Positions 25,664-32,735 are shown, counted from the first letter of the stretch. The stretch: DNA of 64,000 nucleotides from Winogradskyella sp. (GCA_002722255.1 PBLD01000009.1:167528-231527); one strand, 5' to 3'. The notes: generated by a model from the letters alone, not told the origin. Translations and numbers: made by a program.

Positions 25664-26300
25664 AGATTTAAGAGATATAGAGCTAGATGAAATCTATGAT
25701 TTTGTAGAAAATGGTGTTCCTGGTGAAGATACGTCAGACACAATGCTATACATGCTAGAGATGGAAAAAGTACGTGGCATGTACTTACGTCTTAAAAATT
25801 TTCCAAGTAAGGACCATATCGTTAATCATTTGATTAAAGTAGATGGTTATTCCAGGTATTTTGCCAATAAACTCTACAATCAAGCCATGGAATATTTCTA
25901 CTGCGATACGACTATTAGTAAAGCAGCTTGGAGAAATATCTATGCCGAAAAAATGGAAAAGCTTATTTCATTTGCTATTCAAACCATGAAAGACACTGCA
26001 GACGCTTCTAAAGTGGGTAAAATGATAGCAGATTTAGGAAAGCTTCGTCAGTTAGACCAGCCAGATATGGAAGATCTACCTGAAGAATTGTTTAAACGTC
26101 CGTTTAAGCTTTATACCATGAATCCTGAAGATGTTGGTATACCAAAAGCAGATAGGCGCGAAATAGCTGCTTTTATAGATAAATTACCAGAGCTTACAGA
26201 GCTAGAGCGCGATATCATTAAGCGTGAAGCTGGAGCATTACCAATGAAAGTATTTTTAGAAAAAGAAGAAGATCCGCGTTATGAAGAACCATCAGAATAA
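25653..26300 (+). CDS. Terminase-associated protein, possible second small-subunit component
   Basis: 215 residues, helical and acidic (ELDEIYDFVENGVPGEDTSDTMLYMLEMEKVRGMYL, SRYFANKLYNQAMEYFY). Sits between the HTH protein and TerL and overlaps both, so it likely takes part in packaging. Family not recognised. Confidence 0.5.
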   Translation: MASKDLRDIELDEIYDFVENGVPGEDTSDTMLYMLEMEKVRGMYLRLKNFPSKDHIVNHLIKVDGYSRYFANKLYNQAMEYFYCDTTISKAAWRNIYAEKMEKLISFAIQTMKDTADASKVGKMIADLGKLRQLDQPDMEDLPEELFKRPFKLYTMNPEDVGIPKADRREIAAFIDKLPELTELERDIIKREAGALPMKVFLEKEEDPRYEEPSE

Positions 26301-27969
26301 TGTAGAGCTTCGCTATGGTACTTTTTTAGACCAAATGGTAGCTTTTATAGCACCAAAGGACTTAAATATTATAGCTGGTCGTGGTACCAGAAAAACTACC
26401 GGAATTGTAGCAGACCGTTCTCAAGAGGTTGTGTACGATATGCCAAGGTCGGTTTTAGGTTTTGCCGCAGACACGTTTGTAAATGCAAAGGATAAGGTAC
26501 TTCCAAAGCTTGTAGAGGGCTGGAGAGAGTATCTCGGTTGGCGAGAAGGTGTCCACTACGTGCTTGAAGATAGACCTCCGTCGCATTTCGATATTCCTTA
26601 TACTCCAATAATGACGTATAAGAATACCATATCAATATTTAATGGCTGTATTTTCAAATTAGGAAGTCTAGACCAACCATCTGGTTTGGCAGGTGACTCT
26701 ATTCAGCATTTATTTGGTGATGAAGTAAAGTATTTTGATAAGAAAGTGTTAGATATTATTAGTCCTGCGCTTCGTGGCCATCCTCAGGTAAGGCATTCAC
26801 CGTTTTATCGTGGCACTACCTTTACTACAGATTTACCAAACATATCCAAAAAGAATCATGATTGGATCCTGGACAATCGCGATTTAATGGATATGGAAAA
26901 AATCAAAGCCGCTTTTCAGGCAGGTTCCATTCTTAATGAAATTAATCACAAGATTAAGCGTGCTTATGATTTGAGAAATACAGGAATGCTAAAAAAATAC
27001 ATCAAACAACGTGAGCGTTGGATGGTAAAATGGTACAAAGCCCGTAAAGACACTACTTTTTTTATGATGGTAAGTAGTTTGGTGAATTTAGACATCTTAG
27101 ACAATGGCTACGTTATGTCACAGCTAGACAAACTAGGATGGGAAGAGTTTAAGCAATCTGTACTTACTTTTAAAAGTAAGCTAGAGGAAGGCGAACGTTT
27201 TTATGTAGGCTTAGGCGAACATCATTACTATGATGATGGTATTGTTAATGAAATTGAAAGGCAAACAGGCTTCCAAGAGAAAATCACCTGTAAATCATTA
27301 CGCTATTGGGACCCACACGCACCATTAGATATTGGTGTAGATTTTGGTAAGATGATATCTATGGTCGTTGCCCAGGAACAAGGTAAGTATTACCGCTGTC
27401 TCAAAAATCACTATACGCTTATTCCTGAAAGCTCTGCAGAGCTTGGTAAAAAGTTTAGAGAGTACTGGTCACCTCACATTAATAGAACGGTCTATATGTA
27501 TTATGATCGTTCTGGTAATCAGTACGAGTCTAGTGGTAGAGATTGGGCGTCTGAAGTAAGAAAGCACATAGAGTACGATGAAAATGGTAAAAGCACAGGT
27601 TGGAATGTGGTATTAATGAGTAGAGAGCAAGGTAATATTCGTCAAAGCCAGGAACATTTTTTTATAAAGCAAGTCCTTCAGGAAACGACTAAAGGTTTAC
27701 CAATACTTTTAATAGATCGTTACCAATGTAGAGAGCTAAAAAGTAGCTTAGAACTCAGTAAGATTGTTATTGGTGTAGAATCTCGTACAGGTATTAAGTA
27801 CATAAAAAAAGACAAGAGCTCTGAAAGTTTACCAGTAAACAAATTACCATTGCAGAGTACCAATATGAGTGATGCTTTTAAATACCTTATGTATCGTAAA
27901 AAATGGACGAAGCTCGTTAAATACGAACGCGAATACCTGCCAACTGGATTGGATGGTGTTGTGGGATAG
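26281..27969 (+). CDS. Large terminase subunit TerL
   Basis: 562 residues; ATP-driven DNA packaging motor and headful/cos nuclease. Walker A-like AGRGTRKTT at 32-40 is non-canonical, with Arg where many have Gly/Ala. Walker B with catalytic Glu is HLFGDEV (D147, E148). The C-terminal RNase H-like nuclease shows GVDFGKM (D354), MYYDRSGNQ and a late acidic residue in NMSDAFKYLMY. Overlaps the upstream gene by 20 bp. Confidence 0.85.
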   Translation: MKNHQNNVELRYGTFLDQMVAFIAPKDLNIIAGRGTRKTTGIVADRSQEVVYDMPRSVLGFAADTFVNAKDKVLPKLVEGWREYLGWREGVHYVLEDRPPSHFDIPYTPIMTYKNTISIFNGCIFKLGSLDQPSGLAGDSIQHLFGDEVKYFDKKVLDIISPALRGHPQVRHSPFYRGTTFTTDLPNISKKNHDWILDNRDLMDMEKIKAAFQAGSILNEINHKIKRAYDLRNTGMLKKYIKQRERWMVKWYKARKDTTFFMMVSSLVNLDILDNGYVMSQLDKLGWEEFKQSVLTFKSKLEEGERFYVGLGEHHYYDDGIVNEIERQTGFQEKITCKSLRYWDPHAPLDIGVDFGKMISMVVAQEQGKYYRCLKNHYTLIPESSAELGKKFREYWSPHINRTVYMYYDRSGNQYESSGRDWASEVRKHIEYDENGKSTGWNVVLMSREQGNIRQSQEHFFIKQVLQETTKGLPILLIDRYQCRELKSSLELSKIVIGVESRTGIKYIKKDKSSESLPVNKLPLQSTNMSDAFKYLMYRKKWTKLVKYEREYLPTGLDGVVG

Positions 27970-28006
27970 TTTTGTATATTAGTGGTCTACCACCAACACT
28001 TTTGAA

Positions 28007-28441
28007 ATGCTTACTTTCTTTTTTATAATCTGTGCTATAGGTATTATAATAGCTATAGCTATGATGTCTGTAGGAACAGATAATTCACATACACAAAGTA
28101 AATCTACTACTTATGAAAGAAAAGTAGAATATGATCTATCTAAATATACTCATTACGATGAATATGAAATTGTTGGTATAACGTATGAAGATAGAATGAC
28201 TACAATTTTAAACTTTTGTAAGTTGCATTATCCCATTACGTTAGAACACGATGTAGATAACGAATATTCAGATACTGCGATAAGAGTTTTGTGTGATGGA
28301 ATGGAAATTGGATATATAAGTGATGATGATTCTGATGAAGTATTCGATATCATCAGAAATGATTATACCTCATTTGTTTCTGTTAGAAACATTAGTCCTA
28401 ATTGGACCACGATAAAAATTAAAATTTTCTTTAATCAATAA
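28007..28441 (+). CDS. Membrane-anchored HIRAN-domain protein
   Basis: 144 residues: an N-terminal membrane helix (FFFIICAIGIIIAIAMM), a short linker, then a HIRAN-type domain. Its signatures are IVGITYEDRM, PITLEHDVDNEYSDTAIRVL and GMEIGYISDDDSDEVF. HIRAN domains bind DNA 3' ends or damaged DNA in other proteins; a membrane-tethered version in a prophage accessory block has no obvious known role. First gene of the block between TerL and portal. Confidence 0.65.
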   Translation: MLTFFFIICAIGIIIAIAMMSVGTDNSHTQSKSTTYERKVEYDLSKYTHYDEYEIVGITYEDRMTTILNFCKLHYPITLEHDVDNEYSDTAIRVLCDGMEIGYISDDDSDEVFDIIRNDYTSFVSVRNISPNWTTIKIKIFFNQ

Positions 28442-28452
28442 AATAATACGAT

Positions 28453-28809
28453 ATGAAAAAACTATTTTTAATTCTTGCTTTCATTTCCTTTTTATCAGCT
28501 TCAAGTCAAACTGTTAATGACATACCTATTTCAGACATAGATGCAGAGTATATACAGATATTAGGAACTCATAAAGCTTTTAGTAGGAAACTTACTATTT
28601 CTTTAGATTTTGGACAGAAAGTTAAAGATTTTGGGTCTGGTAAAGAGCTTCAATTAAAAGATGAAAATGGTGATAAACTTATATTTAACTCTATGATTGA
28701 TGCTTTAAACTATATGAGTAAACACGGTTTTGAATTTGTACAAGCTTATGCTATTTCTGTTGGTGGTCAAAACGTATATCATTATCTTTTGAGAAGAAAG
28801 ACCGAATAA
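28453..28809 (+). CDS. Secreted protein, unknown function (likely moron)
   Basis: 118 residues with a signal peptide (MKKLFLILAFISFLSASSQ). The mature part is reminiscent of small flavobacterial exported proteins (AEYIQILGTHKAFSRKLTISLDFGQ, ISVGGQNVYHYLLRRK). Expressed from the lysogen it would alter the cell envelope. Function unknown. Confidence 0.55.
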   Translation: MKKLFLILAFISFLSASSQTVNDIPISDIDAEYIQILGTHKAFSRKLTISLDFGQKVKDFGSGKELQLKDENGDKLIFNSMIDALNYMSKHGFEFVQAYAISVGGQNVYHYLLRRKTE

Positions 28810-28812
28810 AAA

Positions 28813-28827
28813 TTCACTTATAGTGAA
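28813..28827. promoter_or_regulatory. Operator-like palindrome
   Basis: TTCACTTATAGTGAA has perfect 6-bp arms TTCACT/AGTGAA. It is the most symmetric member of the set at 4055, 12572 and 12595. It lies just before a terminator, so its role is uncertain. Confidence 0.4.
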
Positions 28828-28839
28828 CATCATAAAATA

Positions 28840-28874
28840 AAAAGTATGCAATTGCACATTGCATACTTTTTTTT
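28840..28874 (+). terminator. Terminator after the secreted-protein gene
   Basis: AAAAGTATGCAAT/ATTGCATACTTTT, a perfect 13-bp stem with a 5-nt loop, followed by T4. Confidence 0.9.
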
Positions 28875-28888
28875 ATTATGTTTGCTTT

Positions 28889-28992
28889 GTTCACATAGTT
28901 TAGGAGAAATCCGAAACATCTTATTTACGATAGAAGCTCATCTACGGTGATCCTAAGGAAACGAAGGAAATCCAGTCCTAGACTGTGTGAAC
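28889..28992 (+). ncRNA. Putative structured RNA (unknown class)
   Basis: Positions 28889-28905 and 28976-28992 can pair over 17 consecutive positions including two G-U pairs (GTTCACATAGTTTAGGA with TCCTAGACTGTGTGAAC). G-U tolerance suggests selection at RNA level. The 70-nt interior contains short purine-rich runs (GGAAACGAAGGAAATCC) and ends near the ATG at 29032. No reverse transcriptase is nearby. I do not recognise the class; it could be a leader element or a small RNA. Confidence 0.4.
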
Positions 28993-29031
28993 ACACCTAA
29001 GGGTGGGCTTCGCCTTTTTAATATTTTCGTT

Positions 29032-29304
29032 ATGTTCACAGAAAATACCACCAAAACCAAATTTGCTGCTTTATTAGAGTGGCTAGAAGAAATTAAGTTT
29101 AATGCACCTGCAGATATACAGTGCCAGGTGATGAACATGTTAGAGGCTTGGCTCTCTACAGACTATGCCAATAAGCCAAGCGACCGTAATGCGTATTACC
29201 ACAACTCTAAGTTGGTAACGCAAGGAATGAGTATTATAAACCAATTTACTCAAGAGGATTTTAACACGTTACAGAACTTAATTCAGCCGCAACATGTATC
29301 GTAA
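29032..29304 (+). CDS. Small accessory protein, unknown function
   Basis: 90 residues from ATG 29032 (MFTENTTKTKFAALLEWLEEIKFNAPADIQCQVMNMLEAWL). An upstream in-frame ATG at 28987 lies inside the putative RNA stem and is not preferred. Helical; not recognised. Its end overlaps the next small gene. Confidence 0.5.
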   Translation: MFTENTTKTKFAALLEWLEEIKFNAPADIQCQVMNMLEAWLSTDYANKPSDRNAYYHNSKLVTQGMSIINQFTQEDFNTLQNLIQPQHVS

Positions 29305-29443
29305 CAAAACAGACCTTACCAGTATTGAAGGTATAGAAGTAGATGCTGGTAGCCTTTGGAAATTAGAAAATGATATTTTAGTTTTAGTAGATGAGGATCA
29401 GTATGTCACTCACCTACTTACCGAAGATTTCGTAAAAGAATGA
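29294..29443 (+). CDS. Small accessory protein, unknown function
   Basis: 49 residues from ATG 29294 (MYRNKTDLTSIEGIEVDAGSLWKLEND...). Acidic. It overlaps the previous stop by 11 bp, so it is probably co-translated. Followed by the first attC-like element. Confidence 0.45.
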   Translation: MYRNKTDLTSIEGIEVDAGSLWKLENDILVLVDEDQYVTHLLTEDFVKE

Positions 29444-29459
29444 TTATCTTTAATTGCAG

Positions 29460-29530
29460 ACAACGGTTTGTGTATGGTTTCGGTTGCCCTCTTCACAAAC
29501 TTGCTTAGGCAACTGAACTATACACGTTGT
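29460..29530 (+). repeat. attC-like inverted-repeat element E3
   Basis: ACAAC (29460-29464) pairs with GTTGT (29526-29530), GTGTAT (29470) with ATACAC (29520) and GTTGCC (29483) with GGCAAC (29508), leaving internal mismatches and a ~19-nt terminal loop. Outer AAC/GTT core boxes with an imperfect inner stem are the layout of integron attC sites. The exact attC core consensus is not met. Confidence 0.5.
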
Positions 29531-29599
29531 TATATTTTAGTTTTCTTTGAGCGTTGGCAAATTACTTTTGATAAAAAGTAACATTTTTATTACTTTTAT

Positions 29600-29630
29600 T
29601 TGGTAGTAAGTAATTTATTTATTACTTTTG
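29600..29630 (+). promoter_or_regulatory. Promoter of cassette-like gene group
   Basis: TTG at 29600-29602, a 20-bp spacer and TACTTTTG at 29623-29630, a perfect TAnnTTTG. It decides the next gene's start: codons at 29628 and 29634 lie in or before the transcription start, so ATG 29658 is used. Confidence 0.7.
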
Positions 29631-29657
29631 AATATGTTTAACGATAAAAATAAAATT

Positions 29658-29825
29658 ATGTACGCTCAAATTAACACAAGATTATTAAAAGGAATTTTTA
29701 AAGTAAATGAAATTATAGGCGGTATAGTTTCCGTTGATAATAACGGAACTTCTTATGACTGCTATTTAAAAAGTGGTGAAGTAGAAAGGTTTTGTACTAA
29801 AGATGGTAAAAACTTTATAGGATGA
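29658..29825 (+). CDS. Small cassette protein, unknown function
   Basis: 55 residues from ATG 29658 (MYAQINTRLLKGIFKVNEIIGGIVSVDNNG...). Looks like a small beta-rich protein. Overlaps the next gene by 4 bp (ATGA), so translation is coupled. Confidence 0.5.
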   Translation: MYAQINTRLLKGIFKVNEIIGGIVSVDNNGTSYDCYLKSGEVERFCTKDGKNFIG

Positions 29826-30016
29826 GATTTTTTAGAAACAAGCCGAAAGTTGGTGATAAAGTAAAAGTTGCAGTAGGATTCAGCTCTTTCTTAAATGAAG
29901 GGGTTGTATCTTCTGTTTACGAAGATTATTGTTGGATAGACCAGTTTTATCCAAATGGCGATTTTAAAAGAAGCTTTACAGCTTCATTTAGTTACTGTAA
30001 ATTCCATTTTATATGA
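29822..30016 (+). CDS. Small SH3-like beta-barrel protein, unknown function
   Basis: 64 residues. KPKVGDKVKVAVGFSSFLNEGVVSSVYEDYCWIDQF has the look of an SH3/KOW-type barrel. Coupled by 4-bp overlaps to both neighbours. Confidence 0.45.
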   Translation: MRFFRNKPKVGDKVKVAVGFSSFLNEGVVSSVYEDYCWIDQFYPNGDFKRSFTASFSYCKFHFI

Positions 30017-30204
30017 ATTGGCACGATAGATTTAAAGCAATGAAAAAAGCACTTGGATTAAATAACCAAGACATTGCAGATATAACCGAACTAAATTACA
30101 ACAGTATTAAGAACCAAACCCAGCCAAATAAGGACATGCCTAAATGGTTAAAATTGGCAATTGTGATATTCGAGCGTTTGAGTGGTGGGGAAAAAGAAAA
30201 TTAA
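30013..30204 (+). CDS. Small XRE-type helix-turn-helix protein
   Basis: 63 residues. FKAMKKALGLNNQDIADITELNYNSIKNQ matches an HTH core and the rest (MPKWLKLAIVIFERL) a following helix. Third gene of a coupled trio; could regulate the cassette operon or act as an antitoxin-like partner, which is inference. Confidence 0.6.
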   Translation: MNWHDRFKAMKKALGLNNQDIADITELNYNSIKNQTQPNKDMPKWLKLAIVIFERLSGGEKEN

Positions 30205-30207
30205 ATA

Positions 30208-30300
30208 TAACGGTCAGGGATTATGCACTTTGGATGCGCAGCATACAGAGTAAGTGCATCTGCTGTGCATCTATTGTGTATATCCTTTGTTGGCTGTCAG
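30208..30300 (+). repeat. Cassette-boundary element E4
   Basis: Starts ATAACGGTCAGGG and ends TTTGTTGGCTGTCAG, with internal pairing such as ATGCACTT/AAGTGCAT (30219 and 30253). Same position and AAC/GTT end bases as elements E3 and E5, but with different internal sequence. Confidence 0.35.
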
Positions 30301-30320
30301 TGTACTAAAATATAGAAATT

Positions 30321-30503
30321 ATGAAAGAAAATAAGAAAATACCAAAGGTGATGCATAGCAATTCACTGACCGTTGACGGTGATGAGCATACCGAGAGTTT
30401 AGAAAAAGAACACATTGACTATATGAATGAAATGACAAAATGTTGTGGTCGATACCGTTGGGCTTGTAGATGCACTAAGAAACGTAGGGATGCGTGCCTT
30501 TAG
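30321..30503 (+). CDS. Small cysteine-rich cassette protein
   Basis: 60 residues. The C-terminus TKCCGRYRWACRCTKKRRDACL holds five cysteines and many basic residues. Function unknown. Bounded by elements E4 and E5. Confidence 0.45.
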   Translation: MKENKKIPKVMHSNSLTVDGDEHTESLEKEHIDYMNEMTKCCGRYRWACRCTKKRRDACL

Positions 30504-30511
30504 GACATTAC

Positions 30512-30655
30512 CGTCAACGTGTTTGGCTATGGTTAGTTGCGTGGTTAAGCAACTAATTTAGCAAATAAATCACAGATAGAAAATTCCAGCGGAATTTTCG
30601 TAAGACGGAAGTGACCTAGCAATTAATTATAGGCGTTGTTGGCAACCGTTTTTTA
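30512..30655 (+). repeat. Cassette-boundary element E5 with nested hairpins
   Basis: Begins GTCAACGTG and ends GGCGTTGTTGGCAAC. Inside are perfect hairpins TTAGTTGC/GCAACTAA (loop GTGGTTAA) and GAAAATTCC/GGAATTTTC (loop AGC), and CCTA/TAGG near the end. Part of it aligns with E1 at 11.06 kb. I recall similar dispersed elements next to small genes in flavobacteria, but cannot check this here. I see no gene in 30656-30765. Confidence 0.55.
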
Positions 30656-30765
30656 TTAACCACACAGATTGTCAGTCCAGCGTAACAGTTGCGCTTTTAT
30701 GATTCAGATTACGGTTTATTCAGTCCACCGTTTTTAAGTGATTGAATCCAATTAATAAAAATATT

Positions 30766-30939
30766 ATGTCAAACTTTAAAGTAAATTTTGATGTTCACGA
30801 AGAACATTTATCAGAAAATCAACAAAACATTGTTTCGAGTATTCAACCATTAATTAAAGGCAAAAATTGTCAAGACGTTAAGAAGGCTCTTAATTCAATT
30901 ATTAGATTTATGGATTTAAACTCTACCGTAAACTTGTAA
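30766..30939 (+). CDS. Small cassette protein, unknown function
   Basis: 57 residues from ATG 30766 (MSNFKVNFDVHEEHLSENQQNIVSSIQPLIKGK); an earlier in-frame ATG at 30742 is less likely. Its 3' end overlaps the opposite-strand gene by 24 bp. Confidence 0.45.
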   Translation: MSNFKVNFDVHEEHLSENQQNIVSSIQPLIKGKNCQDVKKALNSIIRFMDLNSTVNL

Positions 30940-31104
30940 CTTTAATTCATCAAAAGATTCATTAATCTTTATATGAATATCATTTACAGCAATTACGCAT
31001 TGCTTTGAGTTTGGACTTGTTTCAACAATATTCGATATAAAAGCTTTATTGATTAAAACTTTTTGATTGTTTGCGGTTTTTAGTTCAATTAAATCGTATT
31101 TCAT
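30916..31104 (-). CDS. Small FlbD-like protein
   Basis: 62 residues on the minus strand: IELKTANNQKVLINKAFISNIVETSPNSKQCVIAVNDIHIKINESFDELK. The order strand, INxxxIxxI, strand, hydrophobic strand, ESFDEL matches FlbD-like small proteins. It is opposite to its neighbours, which is common for cassette-borne genes with their own promoter. Confidence 0.5.
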   Translation of the reverse strand: MKYDLIELKTANNQKVLINKAFISNIVETSPNSKQCVIAVNDIHIKINESFDELKLQVYGRV

Positions 31105-31148
31105 AATATATGGTTTCTAATTTTTGTGCTTTAGCGAGCAATGGTTGC

Positions 31149-31194
31149 CAACACCAAAATAACAGCTTTTTTAATTGCTGTTATTGACTGTTGT
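31149..31194 (+). repeat. 46-bp repeat, copy 2 (stem-loop)
   Basis: Identical to 11452-11497 over 46 bp (stem AATAACAGC/GCTGTTATT). It again precedes a small gene and follows a unit flanked on its other side by an E1/E5-type element. Confidence 0.9.
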
Positions 31195-31221
31195 GTGCAG
31201 TTATTTTTTTTAAATTTAAGT

Positions 31222-31446
31222 ATGGCTAAACAATTTTTTACTTACGAAACAAAATGTAGAAGGTGTTCTGAAATTATTGAACATGCTTTACCAGCTTATC
31301 CTGATTTTAGTGATTTTAAGAATTGGCAAAGAGTTCATCATTATGTAACAGCGAGTTTACCTGATCCAAAAATTAGTGATTGTGATAATTGTAAAAAAAC
31401 GACAATACAAGATTTTGTTTCAATTGAAAGTAAACCTCCAGAATAA
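31222..31446 (+). CDS. Small zinc-binding-like cassette protein
   Basis: 74 residues from ATG 31222 (MAKQFFTYETKCRRCSEIIEHALPAYP...). CRRC and CDNC form a probable four-cysteine metal site. The in-frame ATG at 31141 lies within the repeat and is rejected. Ends at a bidirectional terminator. Confidence 0.55.
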   Translation: MAKQFFTYETKCRRCSEIIEHALPAYPDFSDFKNWQRVHHYVTASLPDPKISDCDNCKKTTIQDFVSIESKPPE

Positions 31447-31475
31447 AAAAAGCCGACTAAGTGTCGGCTTTTAGT
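31446..31475. terminator. Bidirectional terminator between convergent genes
   Basis: AAAAGCCGAC/GTCGGCTTTT (31448-31457 and 31463-31472), a 10-bp stem with a 5-nt loop. A and T runs on both sides serve the rightward cassette gene and the leftward methylase. Confidence 0.85.
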
Positions 31476-32113
31476 TTGTAAACAAATGGCGTTTTGGTTT
31501 TGTGCCAATCGTGGTTAATTATATAGCTGTTCCAAGGCGCATTGTTGCGGAGGGTGTCCATGTGTAGGACTTCGCCTTTGATACCATGCATAGCCATGTT
31601 AATACAACACATCTTAACACACATATGGTCTATGTCTTGAGCTATGTAATAATTACCTTTACAAACGTTATTAGATGCTAGAAGTGTTCTACCGCTTCCT
31701 GCAGCACAATCATTTATTGTATTCCCAAAATCATTTTTATTTACTGTGATTTGAGCCATCATATCACATAAAGATTTAGGTGTAAAGAACTGGCCAAAAC
31801 CTTGTTTTTTGTATTTACCAGCTAGTTCTTGGTAGTAATCACCTAAAGGATCTATCCAATCTCCAGCGGAGATTGCCCTATCATAAATAATGAAAAGCTG
31901 TCCTAAAAGCTTTGGAAAATTATTTATTTCGTCTTCGTCGTATTTTCTTATGGTCTGCAAGTACCAGTCCTCTTGTGTTTGTCTGGCTAGACAGCAAATA
32001 ACAAGAGTTAGAAAATCGTCGAAGACGCGCGCGATATCATGTTTATAGCTTATGAAAGAAAAGAGGGAGTTAAACTCCCTCAAATACTGTGGTACGTCTG
32101 TAGTTTTAAGCAT
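31457..32113 (-). CDS. N6-adenine DNA methylase-like protein lacking a visible NPPY motif
   Basis: 218 residues. GFGQFFTPKSLCDMMAQI (about 105-122) and NDCAAGSGRTLLASNN (134-149) match HsdM-type target preparation and SAM-binding motifs, and YYIAQDIDHMCVKMCCINMAMHG is the next conserved strand. No [DN]PP[YF] catalytic motif is present; the C-terminus reads INHDWHKTKTPF. So it is either an altered methylase or a SAM-binding protein with another role. Overlaps the ArdC-like gene by 8 bp. Confidence 0.7.
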   Translation of the reverse strand: MLKTTDVPQYLREFNSLFSFISYKHDIARVFDDFLTLVICCLARQTQEDWYLQTIRKYDEDEINNFPKLLGQLFIIYDRAISAGDWIDPLGDYYQELAGKYKKQGFGQFFTPKSLCDMMAQITVNKNDFGNTINDCAAGSGRTLLASNNVCKGNYYIAQDIDHMCVKMCCINMAMHGIKGEVLHMDTLRNNAPWNSYIINHDWHKTKTPFVYKLKADT

Positions 32114-32486
32114 TTTCTTTTGGTGTTATAGGCTCGACTTGAGCATTAGAAAATAAATAGGCTAAACTGTAAAAAGTATATTCTTTGTCCTCGTCCTCGC
32201 TTTGCTTGTCCTTAGATTTCATTTTTTTGCTCCAAACGAAAAAACCTTGCTCACCTTTTTTAACTTTAAAGCCTTTTTTCTTCCATTCCCAAAAACCGTT
32301 AAATTCTTGATGCTCTTCATTGGTAAGCCAGGAAATTAAAACGGAGTTAACGGTGGCTTCTTCTGTGGTTCCTAACTCAATAGCCTCCTTTGCTTGGATG
32401 CTCAAAGATTTAAGAAGTTGTTTTTTTTCTTCTTTACTGTTGCAATTTTGCATTGCTTGGTGGATTGTTTGTGTTGTTGTTGTCAT
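32106..32486 (-). CDS. ArdC-like antirestriction / ssDNA-binding protein
   Basis: 126 residues. EFNGFWEWKKKGFKVKKGEQGFFVW (about 60-84) and YTFYSLAYLFSNAQVEP match the N-terminal domain of ArdC, which binds single-stranded DNA and protects incoming DNA. The metalloprotease half of ArdC is absent. Translated with the methylase; the pair is probably anti-defence. Starts MTTTTQTI with the shared ACA-rich start. Confidence 0.75.
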   Translation of the reverse strand: MTTTTQTIHQAMQNCNSKEEKKQLLKSLSIQAKEAIELGTTEEATVNSVLISWLTNEEHQEFNGFWEWKKKGFKVKKGEQGFFVWSKKMKSKDKQSEDEDKEYTFYSLAYLFSNAQVEPITPKENA

Positions 32487-32497
32487 GGTCTTAAATT

Positions 32498-32722
32498 TTA
32501 AAATACGTATTCGTTTAAATCGCTTTGCTCTTGGTGTTCTTCTGTGAATTTATCAGCTATTTCTTGCGCTTTGTTAAATGCGTTTTTGCATTGCTCTTTG
32601 AAGTGGTTGTAATCAGCGTAATTAAAGACTTTTGAAAGTCCTTTTTTGTGAAGTATGGCTTTTACTTGATTACTCAAAATAAAAGGATTATTTTTGCTCT
32701 TGTTGTTGGCTTGTGTTGTCAT
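32498..32722 (-). CDS. Small accessory protein, unknown function
   Basis: 74 residues (MTTQANNKSKNNPFILSNQVKAILHKKGLSKVFNYADYNHFKEQCKNAF...), charged and helical. Same leftward operon as the ArdC-like gene, 11 bp upstream of it. Not recognised. Confidence 0.5.
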   Translation of the reverse strand: MTTQANNKSKNNPFILSNQVKAILHKKGLSKVFNYADYNHFKEQCKNAFNKAQEIADKFTEEHQEQSDLNEYVF

Positions 32723-32735
32723 AAGTCATAAATTT

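Noticed and set aside
27114-27123. ATGTCACAGC within TerL as a sixth late promoter
   Set aside because: It lacks the ACC start and final A, lies in coding sequence, and has no -7-like octamer 18 bp downstream.
28889-28992. Retron ncRNA (inverted repeats enclosing a structured RNA)
   Set aside because: No reverse transcriptase gene is present nearby or anywhere in the window.
31141-31221. N-terminal extension of the small zinc-binding protein from ATG 31141
   Set aside because: The extension is encoded by the 46-bp repeat and would not be protein coding; ATG 31222 gives a normal start.
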